A stretch of DNA of 64,000 nucleotides, taken from Aestuariivita sp. (GTDB lineage Bacteria > Pseudomonadota > Alphaproteobacteria > Rhodobacterales > Rhodobacteraceae). The notes beneath the pieces were generated by a model. The model made no database searches, was not told where the DNA came from, and saw nothing but the letters and a program-made list of their open reading frames with translations. Below are positions 1 through 10,121 of this stretch, piece after piece. Location: NCBI GenBank assembly GCA_026710045.1, contig JAPORU010000161.1:1-64000 (forward strand), in the 5' to 3' direction. Numbering within the stretch: position 1 is the stretch's first letter; the number at the start of each line of letters is the position of its first letter. Both the position numbers and the translations under genes were made by a program.

Positions 1-616
1 GGAGGATGTGCTGTCGGTTTACCAACGGGATTTTGCCGCTGACACGGTCCTGGTCTGTATGGATGAGACCTCGAAGCAACAAACGAAGGAAACTCGAACG
101 CCGCTCGCCGTGCGTTCTGGACAGCCGGCAATAGATGACTTTGAATACGAGCGGAACGGTACCGCCAATCTGTTCATGGTTTGCGCACCCCTTGCCGGCT
201 GGCGGCAGGTGAAAGTTACGGACCGGCGAACGCGTCAGGATTTTGCCGCGTTGTTGAAAGATCTGGTGGATGATGATTTTCCGAACCAGCAGATTGTCTT
301 GGTCATGGATAATCTCAATACCCACAAACTCTCGGTCTTGTATGATCGCTATGAACCGGCGGAGGCGGCTCGCATTGCCCGACAAATTGAGGTACACTAT
401 ACGCCGAAACATGGCTCTTGGTTGAACATCGCCGAGATCGAAATCAATGTCCTCACGAAACACTGTCTTGCTCGTCGGATCCCGGACCGAGAGACGATGG
501 TCCGTGCGGTGACGGCTTGGCAGAACCGGCGGAACGAAGCGACAAAATCCGTTGACTGGCGCTTCACAACCGAGAAGGCGCGCCTCAAACTAAAATCATT
601 GTACCCCGCAATGTAA
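1..616 (+). mobile_element. IS630-family transposase, 5' end cut by window
   Basis: This is the DDE transposase of an IS630-type insertion sequence. It would catalyse cut-and-paste movement into TA targets, which is family knowledge. The frame is open to the first base of the window, so the N-terminal helix-turn-helix part lies upstream. The GTG at position 8 is only an internal codon. About 202 residues are visible. The catalytic triad is intact: the Asp of CMDET, the Asp of VMDNLNTH and the Glu of LNIAEIE. The C-terminal region ends normally at a TAA, so this end of the protein is not broken. The outer inverted repeat should lie shortly after 616, but I cannot define it without the other end. 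No gene is disrupted visibly on this side. Confidence 0.9.
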
Positions 617-895
617 TGATTTCGGGATACTAGTGCGTCTGGGGCCTTATTGGCTATGTGTGGCGCCGAACGTACCAACCATCGAAGCCTGTCCATTCTT
701 TGCCTGAAAATAACCCCTGTAACACCGGGAATGGCGTTCGTATCCGCATCCCCGAAACCGGCGAACCATTCGCTGGCCTGCGTATCCTGATTACTGGGTT
801 GAAGGCCACCGCGTTTCCTTCGTTAATCACCAAAACAGATTGAGATTCACGAAATTGAGGCTATTCCTACAAACCGATGTACCGCAAACATCATG

Positions 896-1635
<740 letters not shown>

Positions 1636-3120
1636 TCATGACTGATCGATATTCAACGCCAAAAATCGGGGATCACCGTTGCGATACACCAACAACAGAA
1701 GTGATTTTCGGCCTGAATCCCTCGTCTCATCAATACGCTGTTCCAACGAGTGGATCGTGTTGACCTCTTCTTGATTGGCTTCGACAATCAAGTCACCCGA
1801 ACGCAAACCCTTTTCATAGGCTTCCGAGGCCGGATCAACATCTGTTACGACGAGCCCTCGCGCTTCCTCATCAAGATCCAACCTGTCAAATAATTCCGGC
1901 GTCAATACAGAGATCGACAGACCCAAGATATCTTTTTTCTGTGAAGGTCTGTCTGAATCAAGTTCGCGAGCAACAGCTGGAAACGTCCGTTCTTCATCTT
2001 CCCGCCGTCCCAACGTAACGTCAAGGTCATGCATTGACCCATTACGAAACACCACAACTCGAACTGTTTTGCCAACCTCGGTATTTCCGACCTGCCGAAC
2101 CAGGCTCCGTGTATCAACCACCTCTCTCGCATCAAAGGAAACAATCACATCACCAGCTTTTAACCCAGCCACTTTGGCCGGACCATCCGGGACATCCGAC
2201 ACCAGAGCACCTCTGGATATATCGAGCCCGAGCGCTTCAGCCACATCATCCGTCACATCTTGAATGCGGACACCGAGCCAGCCACGACGCGTTTCACCGT
2301 ATTCCAACAGTTGATCAACAACTTGAGAAACAACATTCGAGGCCATTGAAAATCCGATACCGATGGAACCACCATTCGGACTTAAGATCGCCGTATTGAC
2401 GCCAATGACTTCACCATCCAAATTGAAAAGAGGGCCGCCAGAATTTCCTCTGTTAATCGCCGCATCTGTCTGAATGTAATCGTCATAGGAACCACTGAGC
2501 GCACGATTGCGTGCCGAAACAATACCAACCGAAGCTGAAAATCCTTGCCCCAACGGATTGCCGATCGCAAATACCCAGTCCCCTACTCGGGCCAAGTCAC
2601 TGTCTCCAAACTCAACAAACGGAAAAATCTCCTCGGCATCGACCTTCAGCAGCGCAATATCAGTATTTCGATCGCGGCCAACGACGGTGGCGTCCAACTC
2701 TTTACCATCAAAGAACTCGACGGAAATTTCATCCGCACCATCAATCACATGATTATTGGTCACGACATAACCGTCTTCCGAAATAACAAAACCTGATCCG
2801 AGCGCCGACGAGCGCCGCGGTCGATCACCACGTTCACCGCGGTCTCGAAAATTCCGAAAGAAATCCTCAAATGGAGAACCTTCCGGCACAATTCCTCTCG
2901 GAAGCGCACGTCCTTCGACCATCGCCGTGGTCGTTATATTGACAACCGCGGGACTGCTTTGCTCAAAAAGAGGGGCGAGACTTTCCGGTCGAGACTCCGC
3001 AACCAGCGTTTGCGCAAAAAAAACGAATAAAGCAACACAAACAACCGACGCAGCATGCGCACGCCTAGAAAAACGTAATTCACAGGGTGCACAGGCTACT
3101 GCGAGAGATTTACTCTTCAT
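1636..3120 (-). CDS. degQ: Do-family periplasmic serine protease (DegP/DegQ-like)
   Basis: This is a 494-residue periplasmic chaperone-protease that degrades misfolded envelope proteins. A long N-terminal signal sequence ends around residue 42 (hydrophobic stretch then AES). The trypsin-like domain carries the full triad H124 (TNNHV), D154 (NTDIALLK) and S227 (GNSGGP). Two PDZ domains follow at roughly 275-365 and 395-490, the layout of the DegP/DegQ/MucD family. Orthologues in alphaproteobacteria are often found directly after hflK-hflC-DUF2065, as here, and the products probably work together on membrane protein turnover. There are 160 bases to the DUF2065 gene upstream. They contain a TATAAT hexamer, so the gene may also be transcribed alone. 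I cannot decide between DegP and DegQ from sequence. Confidence 0.94.
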   Translation of the reverse strand: MKSKSLAVACAPCELRFSRRAHAASVVCVALFVFFAQTLVAESRPESLAPLFEQSSPAVVNITTTAMVEGRALPRGIVPEGSPFEDFFRNFRDRGERGDRPRRSSALGSGFVISEDGYVVTNNHVIDGADEISVEFFDGKELDATVVGRDRNTDIALLKVDAEEIFPFVEFGDSDLARVGDWVFAIGNPLGQGFSASVGIVSARNRALSGSYDDYIQTDAAINRGNSGGPLFNLDGEVIGVNTAILSPNGGSIGIGFSMASNVVSQVVDQLLEYGETRRGWLGVRIQDVTDDVAEALGLDISRGALVSDVPDGPAKVAGLKAGDVIVSFDAREVVDTRSLVRQVGNTEVGKTVRVVVFRNGSMHDLDVTLGRREDEERTFPAVARELDSDRPSQKKDILGLSISVLTPELFDRLDLDEEARGLVVTDVDPASEAYEKGLRSGDLIVEANQEEVNTIHSLEQRIDETRDSGRKSLLLLVYRNGDPRFLALNIDQS

Positions 3121-3133
3121 GACGTTATTCCTT

Positions 3134-3177
3134 CTCCTAAGGAGCCTAGAAAATATTCGAGGCCATCAAAGATTATA
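3134..3177 (-). promoter_or_regulatory. Possible promoter and hairpin in front of the protease gene
   Basis: On the minus strand a perfect TATAAT lies at 3177-3172, about 50 bases before the protease ATG. A good -35 hexamer at 16-18 bp spacing is not evident. Between it and the ribosome-binding site lies an 11-base palindrome, CTCCT-A-AGGAG (3134-3144). Its AGGAG half abuts the purine-rich AAGGA in front of the start codon and could occlude it. Function is inferred only. Confidence 0.35.
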
Positions 3178-3280
3178 GACAACGTTAAGGTAAGAAGCCA
3201 TTTAAAGAAATTCAAAGGTCGAACAAAAATTCTCAATTCAACCTTGTGTGAACACAGACAATATCAGCACATCACCGCGC

Positions 3281-3484
3281 TTAACTGCCAAATTGGAACG
3301 CTATCCAAACACAGATCATGCCCATCACGACTGCAAGCAGCCCAACTTGTCGCCGTACTGCTTCTGGAAGTTCACTCAACACCAACAAAATCCGCTCAAT
3401 CATGGCTGGTGCAAGGACATAGGCGAGGCCTTCAACGATTAAGACCAGTCCGACAGCCAAAAATGTAACGCCAAGAACAGACAC
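3281..3484 (-). CDS. DUF2065 family small membrane protein
   Basis: This 67-residue protein has two hydrophobic helices (about residues 2-22 and 45-63) separated by a short amphipathic loop. That matches the DUF2065 family (YjeT-like), which is regularly encoded after hflC. Its function is unknown; association with the HflKC complex is inferred from gene order. It begins 9 bases after the hflC stop and is almost certainly cotranscribed with hflK-hflC. Confidence 0.88.
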   Translation of the reverse strand: MSVLGVTFLAVGLVLIVEGLAYVLAPAMIERILLVLSELPEAVRRQVGLLAVVMGMICVWIAFQFGS

Positions 3485-3493
3485 ATCTGTCCC

Positions 3494-4369
3494 CTACGGC
3501 ATCGAAGACACATTCCCGTCCGGTGATTTGAGATAATTGAAGAAATCCGATTCCGGGCTTAAGACCATTGAGGAGTTTTCACCCTGAAGAGCGCGATTGT
3601 AGGCGGTTAAAGATCGATAAAATTCAAAAAATTCCGGATCTTGCCCAAATGCTTCGGCAAAAATCGAATTACGGCGTGCATCGGCTTCACCGCGGACAAT
3701 TTCCGCTTGCCGTTGAGCATCCGAGACCAATTCAACCACTGTTCGGTCGGCCTGAGCCCGAACCCGTTGTGCAGCCTCGTTGCCGCGTGCGCGTTCATCG
3801 GTCGCTTCACGTTCTCGTTCGGCACGCATACGTTCAAACGTCGCATCAAGATTCTCAGCCGGCAGATCCGTCCGCTTCAACCTTACGTCAATGATTTCAA
3901 CACCAAGCGCACGCGCCTCGGCAACCGCTCCATTGCGAATACGCATCATCAATGCAGCGCGATCTGACGAAAGAATGTCATTTGAGCTGACCGATCCCAG
4001 AACCTCTCGCGTCTCTGCGCGGAGAATCGAATCCAAACGTGTTTCTGCGGCCTGGATGCCGCCGACACCAACAGCCTGACGAAACTGATTAACATCTGTA
4101 ATACGGTATCGGGCGAAAGCATCAACGACCAGACGTCGATCGTCCAAAGGCGTGATTTCCAAAGGATCGATGTCGCGGCTCAAAATCCGGTCATCATATC
4201 GCACAACTTCTTGGATAAGCGGGATCTTCACATAGAGCCCGGGGTCGACTTTCACAGATACAACGCGCCCAAACTGCAGCACGAGAGCTTTTTCTCTCTC
4301 ATCAACAATAAAGATCGCCGACAAAAGGGCGAGCACGGTAGCAATAATAATTGGAATAAGGAACTTCAT
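3494..4369 (-). CDS. hflC: HflC, SPFH-domain modulator of FtsH
   Basis: HflC is one of the two subunits of the HflKC cage that surrounds the FtsH protease in the inner membrane and limits its access to substrates. The 291 residues contain an N-terminal signal anchor (about 3-22) followed by the SPFH/band-7 domain. After that comes a long charged helix rich in Ala, Glu and Arg (about 185-245). Length and architecture are normal for the family. The gene starts in a TAATG overlap with the end of hflK, which implies translational coupling. Confidence 0.96.
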   Translation of the reverse strand: MKFLIPIIIATVLALLSAIFIVDEREKALVLQFGRVVSVKVDPGLYVKIPLIQEVVRYDDRILSRDIDPLEITPLDDRRLVVDAFARYRITDVNQFRQAVGVGGIQAAETRLDSILRAETREVLGSVSSNDILSSDRAALMMRIRNGAVAEARALGVEIIDVRLKRTDLPAENLDATFERMRAEREREATDERARGNEAAQRVRAQADRTVVELVSDAQRQAEIVRGEADARRNSIFAEAFGQDPEFFEFYRSLTAYNRALQGENSSMVLSPESDFFNYLKSPDGNVSSMP

Positions 4370-5517
4370 TAGTTTGAACCCGTTTGATTGGAGTTGCGAC
4401 GCAACTCGTTGAGTGGCAGGTAGGGTACGATACCCTGGCCATTCCCGCCCCCGTTCTCGTCCAGAATAATCTTGTCGACTCGTCCCAAAACCTCTTCCAT
4501 CGTTTCAAGATATAACCGTTTCCGTGTCACCTCTGGTGCCTTGGCATATTCCCCGAAGACCGCAAGGAATCGGCTGGCTTCACCTTCCGCTTCATTGACG
4601 ACACGCGCCCGATAACCTTCTGCTTCCTCCAAGAGTTGCGCAGCTTCACCGCGTGCTTCCGCAAGCACCCTGTTGGCATAGGCATCAGCGACATTTTGCA
4701 AACGATCACGCTCTTGTTCGGCTGCCTGAACATCGCGAAATGCGTCAATAACAGGCTCAGGTGGATCTGCGCGATCAAAGTTGACACGAATGATATTGAC
4801 ACCCGAATCATAACTGTCGAGTGTTGACTGGATCAACTCCTGCAGACGTCCTGCAATGGCTCCTCGATCACGGTTCAAGATTGGAGCCAACTCGGACTGC
4901 GCTATAATTTCACGCATGGCGGATTCAGAAACCGCGCGAATGGTTGGACGAGCGTCACGCAAATTAAACAGGAACTTCGCGGGATCATTGATATTCCAGA
5001 CAACCTGGAAATCAATATCGACGATGTTCTCATCCCCCGTCAGCATCAACCCGGCATCCGAACCACGCCCCCCTACACCGATATCCTCAGTTTGCTCGCG
5101 CGTTACTGGAATCACCTCTGCAGTGACGACAGGCCAGGGCGCGAAATTCAATCCGGGATTGCCGACAGCCGAGAATTCACCTAAAAATAACTCAACTGAC
5201 TGCTCTTCCGGCCGGACTGTATAAAAACTTGCAAACAACCAGACCAGTACCACGACCAATGCCGCGAGACCAACAAGACCACGCGAGAACCTCGGACCAC
5301 CCCCGCGGCCAAATCCACTACCCCGGGAACCAAAACCACCACGACCACCCATCATAGCCCGCAGCTGCTCGCGGCCCTGCTTGATCATCTCATCAAATTC
5401 AGGAATTTGCGACCCGTCGCCCGATGGTCGTCGACCACCGCTCCCCTTACCGTTGCTCTTTCCGTTCTCGTCGTCGGAAGATCCGCCTCCCCAGGGCCCA
5501 CCATATTTTCCTGCCAT
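4369..5517 (-). CDS. hflK: HflK, SPFH-domain modulator of FtsH
   Basis: HflK is the partner of HflC in the FtsH-regulating membrane cage. The 382-residue protein has a Gly/Ser-rich cytoplasmic N terminus (residues 1-80, beginning MAGKYGGPWG). A single transmembrane helix at about 80-100 follows, then the SPFH domain, then a helical region with repeated Ala-Glu pairs. The C-terminal tail is Asn/Gly-rich. The sequence matches the family throughout. The 77 bases back to glutathione reductase contain no terminator, so readthrough from gor is possible. Confidence 0.96.
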   Translation of the reverse strand: MAGKYGGPWGGGSSDDENGKSNGKGSGGRRPSGDGSQIPEFDEMIKQGREQLRAMMGGRGGFGSRGSGFGRGGGPRFSRGLVGLAALVVVLVWLFASFYTVRPEEQSVELFLGEFSAVGNPGLNFAPWPVVTAEVIPVTREQTEDIGVGGRGSDAGLMLTGDENIVDIDFQVVWNINDPAKFLFNLRDARPTIRAVSESAMREIIAQSELAPILNRDRGAIAGRLQELIQSTLDSYDSGVNIIRVNFDRADPPEPVIDAFRDVQAAEQERDRLQNVADAYANRVLAEARGEAAQLLEEAEGYRARVVNEAEGEASRFLAVFGEYAKAPEVTRKRLYLETMEEVLGRVDKIILDENGGGNGQGIVPYLPLNELRRNSNQTGSN

Positions 5518-5594
5518 TATTTTGCCTCATTAAATTGAAGGAATTTCCACAAAAGGCGAATGCTGTTGCTTATGTGTGTGCCTTTTCTCAAATA

Positions 5595-7040
5595 TCAAGA
5601 CACACGTGTTGCATGGCGCATGGTAACAATCTCTTCGGACATCGTCGGATGTACGGCCACTGTGCGATCAAAATCCGACTTTGTCGCTCCCATTTTGATG
5701 GCAATGCCTGCAAATTGTATCATCTCAGCCGCACCCGGTGCGACAATCGTGCATCCCAGTACTTTGTGCGAGGACCGGGAAACAACCAGTTTCATCAACA
5801 CCTTGTTGCTCAAACCCGCGAATGAGCTCCGCATTGGCTTAAAACTGGTACTGTACACGGCAATGGATTCTTGTTCAGCGGCCCTTTCTTCACTCAATCC
5901 AACGGATCCAAGCTCCGGTTGTGTAAAGACGGCACTCGGAATCAATTCATGATCGACGGGTACCTTACCGGCCTTGAAGATCGTTTCGACAAAGGCTGTG
6001 GCTTCACGTATCGCCACTGGTGTTAAGTTCACGCGATTGGTGACATCACCAACGGCAAAAATCGACGGGACCGATGTCTGACTGTAAGAATCAACAATAA
6101 TTTCACCTCGATCTCCCAATGCGACACCCACATCTTCAAGCCCAAGATCACTGGAATTTGGGCTTCGGCCAACGGCAAAAAACACCTTATCGAAAACGCC
6201 CTCATATCCGTTCGTCCCTCTCACTTTAAATGGTCCCGTTGACCCTATCTTTTCAGGACCTGCCAGTTCCTGAGATACCGTACCACCCTCCTGCGACCGA
6301 TCATTTGACGGCTTCTTAAATGTTGTCACCAATTCCATCATATCAATGTTCGCATTCACCTGAACATCAATGCCATCGGCCAGCATCTGACTGGAAATGA
6401 GATCGCGTGCTTCGTTGTCAAAGCCACGTAGAATTTGCTCCCCTCGATAAAACTGGGTGACCTTGACCCCAAGTCCATTTAGGAGACAGGCAAATTCACA
6501 AGCGACATAACCGCCTCCGACGATCAAAATCGAATTCGGCAACTCCGAAAGATGAAAAATATCATCAGAAACCATCCCAAACTGTGCATTTGGCATCGCC
6601 GGCCGCACAGGATGACCACCCGTCGCAACGAGTATATATTTTGCAGTAAATTGCTCACCAAAGGCTAACTCAACGGTATGTGAATCTTTGATCTGTGCAC
6701 GCATATCAAAGCAGTCCACGCCCGCATGAGCCAGCAAATTACGATACACGCCTTCCAAACGGTCAATCTCGGAATGAAGATTATGCGAAAAAGTTGACCA
6801 ATCCATCGTGTGAGAGTCGAACTGCCATCCGTACGCTTTCGATTCATCGGGTATGCGTGAAAATTCGGACGCAAAAACCATCAGTTTCTTCGGCACACAA
6901 CCTCGAATGACGCACGTGCCACCATAACGTTCCTGCTCCGCCAAAGCCACTTTTGCACCGCATTCGTGTGCCGCCATACGAGCGGCACGAACCCCGCCAG
7001 AGCCACCACCGATCACAAATAAATCATAGTCAAAACTCAT
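5595..7040 (-). CDS. gor: Glutathione-disulfide reductase
   Basis: This is a flavoprotein that reduces oxidised glutathione with NADPH in the cytoplasm. FAD-binding GGGSGG is at 11-16. The redox-active pair is C43/C48 in GGTCVIRGCVPKK. The NAD(P) domain has GGGYVACE, and R199 and R205 lie in the position that confers NADPH preference. The catalytic HPT-E motif is near the C terminus. At 481 residues the protein is longer than the usual 450-465. The excess is a hydrophilic insertion at about residues 239-268, just before the second FAD-contact segment (AVGRSP). The frame is continuous through it. Start ATG is the family start (MSFDYDLFVIG). Confidence 0.95.
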   Translation of the reverse strand: MSFDYDLFVIGGGSGGVRAARMAAHECGAKVALAEQERYGGTCVIRGCVPKKLMVFASEFSRIPDESKAYGWQFDSHTMDWSTFSHNLHSEIDRLEGVYRNLLAHAGVDCFDMRAQIKDSHTVELAFGEQFTAKYILVATGGHPVRPAMPNAQFGMVSDDIFHLSELPNSILIVGGGYVACEFACLLNGLGVKVTQFYRGEQILRGFDNEARDLISSQMLADGIDVQVNANIDMMELVTTFKKPSNDRSQEGGTVSQELAGPEKIGSTGPFKVRGTNGYEGVFDKVFFAVGRSPNSSDLGLEDVGVALGDRGEIIVDSYSQTSVPSIFAVGDVTNRVNLTPVAIREATAFVETIFKAGKVPVDHELIPSAVFTQPELGSVGLSEERAAEQESIAVYSTSFKPMRSSFAGLSNKVLMKLVVSRSSHKVLGCTIVAPGAAEMIQFAGIAIKMGATKSDFDRTVAVHPTMSEEIVTMRHATRVS

Positions 7041-7242
7041 TATTTCTCTCCCTTGAGCACAAGAGACATCCTTCCTGCAACCGATTGATCTGCATTAGCA
7101 AATACACATGTCAGTTAAGAGTACTCGCAACAACGGCTTGCGTTCCCTAGAACACACATGAAGCCGGAACCGCTCCCGATGAGGCACAATAAAGCCCAAC
7201 TTAAACTTGCCGCACCGATTTCGACAGAGTCCCCTCGGTTAG

Positions 7243-8022
7243 CTACGCTGTTTTGCACCGCCGCACCGAAATCAATTCAGCAAGAATAGATAACGCAATT
7301 TCTTCTGGAGCAACAGCGCCAATATCCAGTCCCGCGGGTACCTTGATCGTCGCTGCCTCGTCCGGAGTAAAGCCCTCCTGTACCAATTTCTTAGCCAATG
7401 TCCCAAACTTCATGCGGCTACCGACAAAACCTCGATATTCCGCATCACTGCCGAGCGCGGCCTTCAGAGCGACCAAGTCCCCTTTCCCTTGCGTCGCAAT
7501 CACAATATACCGATCACGTTCACGCGACTTCATCGTGACCTCGAACACCGTACAACACATTACCTTGTATTGAAATTGTCTTGCAATCTGACTCAAGGCG
7601 GTCGCCACAGGTGACTCACCAATAATCACCAATTCGGGCACCAATAAACAGGGCTCAATAAAGATATCGATTGTTCCACCCGACGGACAACCACTTTCGG
7701 CACAGATAATACCCTCATACCTTGATGGTGTATCAGTTCCTTGACCGGTCAGTAACTTTGCCGGTTGAACCGAAATCAATTGCGGAACACCGGATTTCAT
7801 GACGTCAAGTGTTGCGGACTTTATCGCACCTTGTGTGCATCCTCCACCCAACCAACCCTGAATGATAGAGCCATCCGCCCCCACCAACGCCTTGGCGCCT
7901 GGCTTGACAGACGTTGCACCGACCGTGCGGACAATCGTTACGAAGGCGAAAGGTCTGTCTTGATCACGGAGAATTTGGACCGCCGCCGATAGATCGGCAA
8001 AATCACATTTTAAATGAGTCAT
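7243..8022 (-). CDS. XdhC/CoxF-CoxI family molybdoenzyme maturation protein
   Basis: This 259-residue member of the XdhC family helps insert the sulfurated molybdenum cofactor into xanthine dehydrogenase-type enzymes, here probably CO dehydrogenase. The N-terminal domain has the family motif GWLGGGC (about 56-62). The C-terminal half is a Rossmann domain beginning around LVIIGESPVA. In known cox clusters coxF and coxI belong to this family. I cannot tell which one this is. It is the last gene of the cox set and overlaps coxE by 4 bases (ATGA), so it is cotranscribed and coupled. Confidence 0.85.
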   Translation of the reverse strand: MTHLKCDFADLSAAVQILRDQDRPFAFVTIVRTVGATSVKPGAKALVGADGSIIQGWLGGGCTQGAIKSATLDVMKSGVPQLISVQPAKLLTGQGTDTPSRYEGIICAESGCPSGGTIDIFIEPCLLVPELVIIGESPVATALSQIARQFQYKVMCCTVFEVTMKSRERDRYIVIATQGKGDLVALKAALGSDAEYRGFVGSRMKFGTLAKKLVQEGFTPDEAATIKVPAGLDIGAVAPEEIALSILAELISVRRCKTA

Positions 8023-9206
8023 AACTGTGCAAACTCAGGTTCGAGAGCCATCAGATCATTGAGTGTTCCGGCTGCGGCAAGTAGATCAAGGTAAGGGCCG
8101 GCGGTCACCATGCCCATTGAAATCGGCTCATAACAATCCCACGACTTAAGAGGATTTAACCAGATGATACGGCATCCCCTTTTGCGCAATCGGGACAAAG
8201 CGTCTCCGAGTTTTGTCGAGTCCCCGGTATCATAACCATCCGAGAAGATCAAAACAACACTTCGACCATCAACAAATCGACGTGCATACGTCATCGCAAA
8301 TTCATAGAGACTCTCACCGATCTTTGTCCCACCTCCGAATCCCTCTGCCAGAAGTGACATCCGCCCAATCGCACGCAGCATATCCTTATCCCGCAACGCT
8401 TCGGTGATGCGCACCAGTTGTGTATGAAACAGGTAGGCGTCAGCCTGGCCATTATTGCGAACAAGTCCAGCCATGAATGCCAAAAATACACGAGAATAAT
8501 CGGCCATTGATCCGGATACATCGCAGAGTACAACAATCTTGCAGGTTCGATCCGGCCGCCTTTTCTTTACAAAATGCAGAATTTCGCCCCCCGTCGACAA
8601 ACCCTTTCGAATCGTACGCCGAAAATGCAGTTGTTCGCCTCGGCGCGACGCTATCCGGCGCCTTGACCGACGATCACGAAAGGCCGCACCAATTTTTTGG
8701 GCAACCCTTTCGGCCTCGGCGATCGTCTCGGGTGTCACAAGATCACGGAGATCTTTCCGCATAAGAGAATTCACCCTACTCCCCACTAAGCGTCCGATAC
8801 CCCCACTCTCAACATCTCCATCCCCGTCGGAAATAGTCTGCGTTGACCGAATCTGTCCCGTATCTGACAAGTCAGATTCAAATAAGCCTCGGGTCAATGA
8901 AGGCACGCTATTCTCTTTTTTACGGGAGCAACTTACGCGTGTTCTCACGCGACCTGAATCAAGCCAAAAGGCATCAAAGAGTGAATCAAACCGCTCAACA
9001 TCATCTTTACATCCGGTACAGACCGGCCTGAGCACCCGCCGAACGTCTGCAATGTCGAATGCATCCATGACCGACAATGATTCAAGAGCGAAAGAACTCT
9101 CGCCAATCCCGAGGCGCATTCCGTTTAATCGCAAATGCGATATAAATCCGGTAACACGATCAATGAGTCCGCGGTCGCAGGCAGCAAATCGCGTTACGCG
9201 GCTCAT
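8019..9206 (-). CDS. coxE: CoxE, von Willebrand A-domain protein of the CO dehydrogenase cluster
   Basis: This 395-residue protein of the CoxE/VWA family works with the AAA+ ATPase CoxD. Known CoxD/CoxE proteins help build the [CuSMoO2] active site of CO dehydrogenase. A MIDAS metal site is visible as D229-x-S-x-S (CDVSGSM). A Cys pair (C63, C66) sits in a PVCTGC motif in the N-terminal part. The middle region (95-150) is polar and probably disordered. It overlaps both neighbours by 4 bases (coxD upstream, xdhC downstream). The antisense strand carries a 295-codon open frame, which I regard as a shadow. Confidence 0.92.
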   Translation of the reverse strand: MSRVTRFAACDRGLIDRVTGFISHLRLNGMRLGIGESSFALESLSVMDAFDIADVRRVLRPVCTGCKDDVERFDSLFDAFWLDSGRVRTRVSCSRKKENSVPSLTRGLFESDLSDTGQIRSTQTISDGDGDVESGGIGRLVGSRVNSLMRKDLRDLVTPETIAEAERVAQKIGAAFRDRRSRRRIASRRGEQLHFRRTIRKGLSTGGEILHFVKKRRPDRTCKIVVLCDVSGSMADYSRVFLAFMAGLVRNNGQADAYLFHTQLVRITEALRDKDMLRAIGRMSLLAEGFGGGTKIGESLYEFAMTYARRFVDGRSVVLIFSDGYDTGDSTKLGDALSRLRKRGCRIIWLNPLKSWDCYEPISMGMVTAGPYLDLLAAAGTLNDLMALEPEFAQL

Positions 9207-10081
9207 GCGGCACGTCCGGCAATTCGCTGGGACACCTCCGTGGTTATATGTGCTCGATCACTTTGCGTCTTCAGCAACGTCGTCAAGGAAGCCTGAAGCG
9301 CAGCGGGATTTTCCGTCAAGTCGGAAACTCCAAGTCCGGCCAATGCCGCTGCAAAATCCAATGTCTCGGCAATTCCGGGCACCTTCTCGAGTTCTTCTTC
9401 TCTCAGTTTTCGAACAAAACCAATAATTTGGCGCGTCAATCTGGCATCTAATCCAGGATGATGTGTATCCAGAATTTCACACTCCACGTCATGATCGGGG
9501 AAATCAACGTAAGAATAAAGACAGCGCCGTCGCAGTGCATCGCTCAAGTCTCTGGTCGCGTTTGAGGTCAGAATGACAATAGGTTGTGATGTGGCCGAAA
9601 TCGTTCCAAGTTCCGGTACCGTGACTTGGTAATCGGACAAGATTTCCAGGAGATAAGCTTCAAATTCTTCATCGGCGCGATCAATCTCATCAATGAGAAG
9701 TACCGGGGACTTTTCTTGCGTGATCGCCGCCAACAAGGGTCGCTCCAGTAAAAATTCATTGGAAAATATGCGCGTTTCGACCGTTGCGCCCGTCTCTCCA
9801 TGCTCGGCAGCCGCCCGTATCGTCAACAACTGCCGTTGATAATTCCACTCATAGATCGCTTGAGCAGCATCTAATCCTTCATAACACTGCAATCGAATCA
9901 ACCGCGTATCCTGCGCATTGGCCAATGCTCGGGCAACTTCCGTTTTGCCAACCCCAGCCACACCTTCCAACAGGAGTGGACGTCCAAGAACGAGTGACAA
10001 TTGCAAGGCAACAGAGAGATCGTCCGACGCGATGTAGCCGACCTCTCTGAGGCTGTTCTGCAAATCAGTCCAAGTCAACAT
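9203..10081 (-). CDS. coxD: CoxD, MoxR-type AAA+ ATPase
   Basis: This is a 292-residue AAA+ ATPase of the MoxR/CoxD group. Family studies link CoxD to ATP-dependent remodelling of apo-CO dehydrogenase during sulfur and copper insertion. Walker A is GVAGVGKT (residues 40-47) and Walker B is LLIDEID (128-134). The sensor region has TSNATRDLSDALRRRC with the arginine finger. It begins 40 bases after the coxL stop and overlaps coxE by 4 bases, the normal L-D-E order. Confidence 0.93.
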   Translation of the reverse strand: MLTWTDLQNSLREVGYIASDDLSVALQLSLVLGRPLLLEGVAGVGKTEVARALANAQDTRLIRLQCYEGLDAAQAIYEWNYQRQLLTIRAAAEHGETGATVETRIFSNEFLLERPLLAAITQEKSPVLLIDEIDRADEEFEAYLLEILSDYQVTVPELGTISATSQPIVILTSNATRDLSDALRRRCLYSYVDFPDHDVECEILDTHHPGLDARLTRQIIGFVRKLREEELEKVPGIAETLDFAAALAGLGVSDLTENPAALQASLTTLLKTQSDRAHITTEVSQRIAGRAA

Positions 10082-10121
10082 GACGGTGAAATGGACGACA
10101 CGTTATGCCGTCCAAAAGGAT

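Noticed and set aside
658..843. 61-codon open frame after the transposase
   Set aside because: No ribosome-binding site and no family resemblance; probably chance.
8539..9426. 295-codon open frame opposite coxE and coxD
   Set aside because: It is antisense to two genes with intact motifs, is Arg/Ser-rich as expected of a shadow, and has no domain features.
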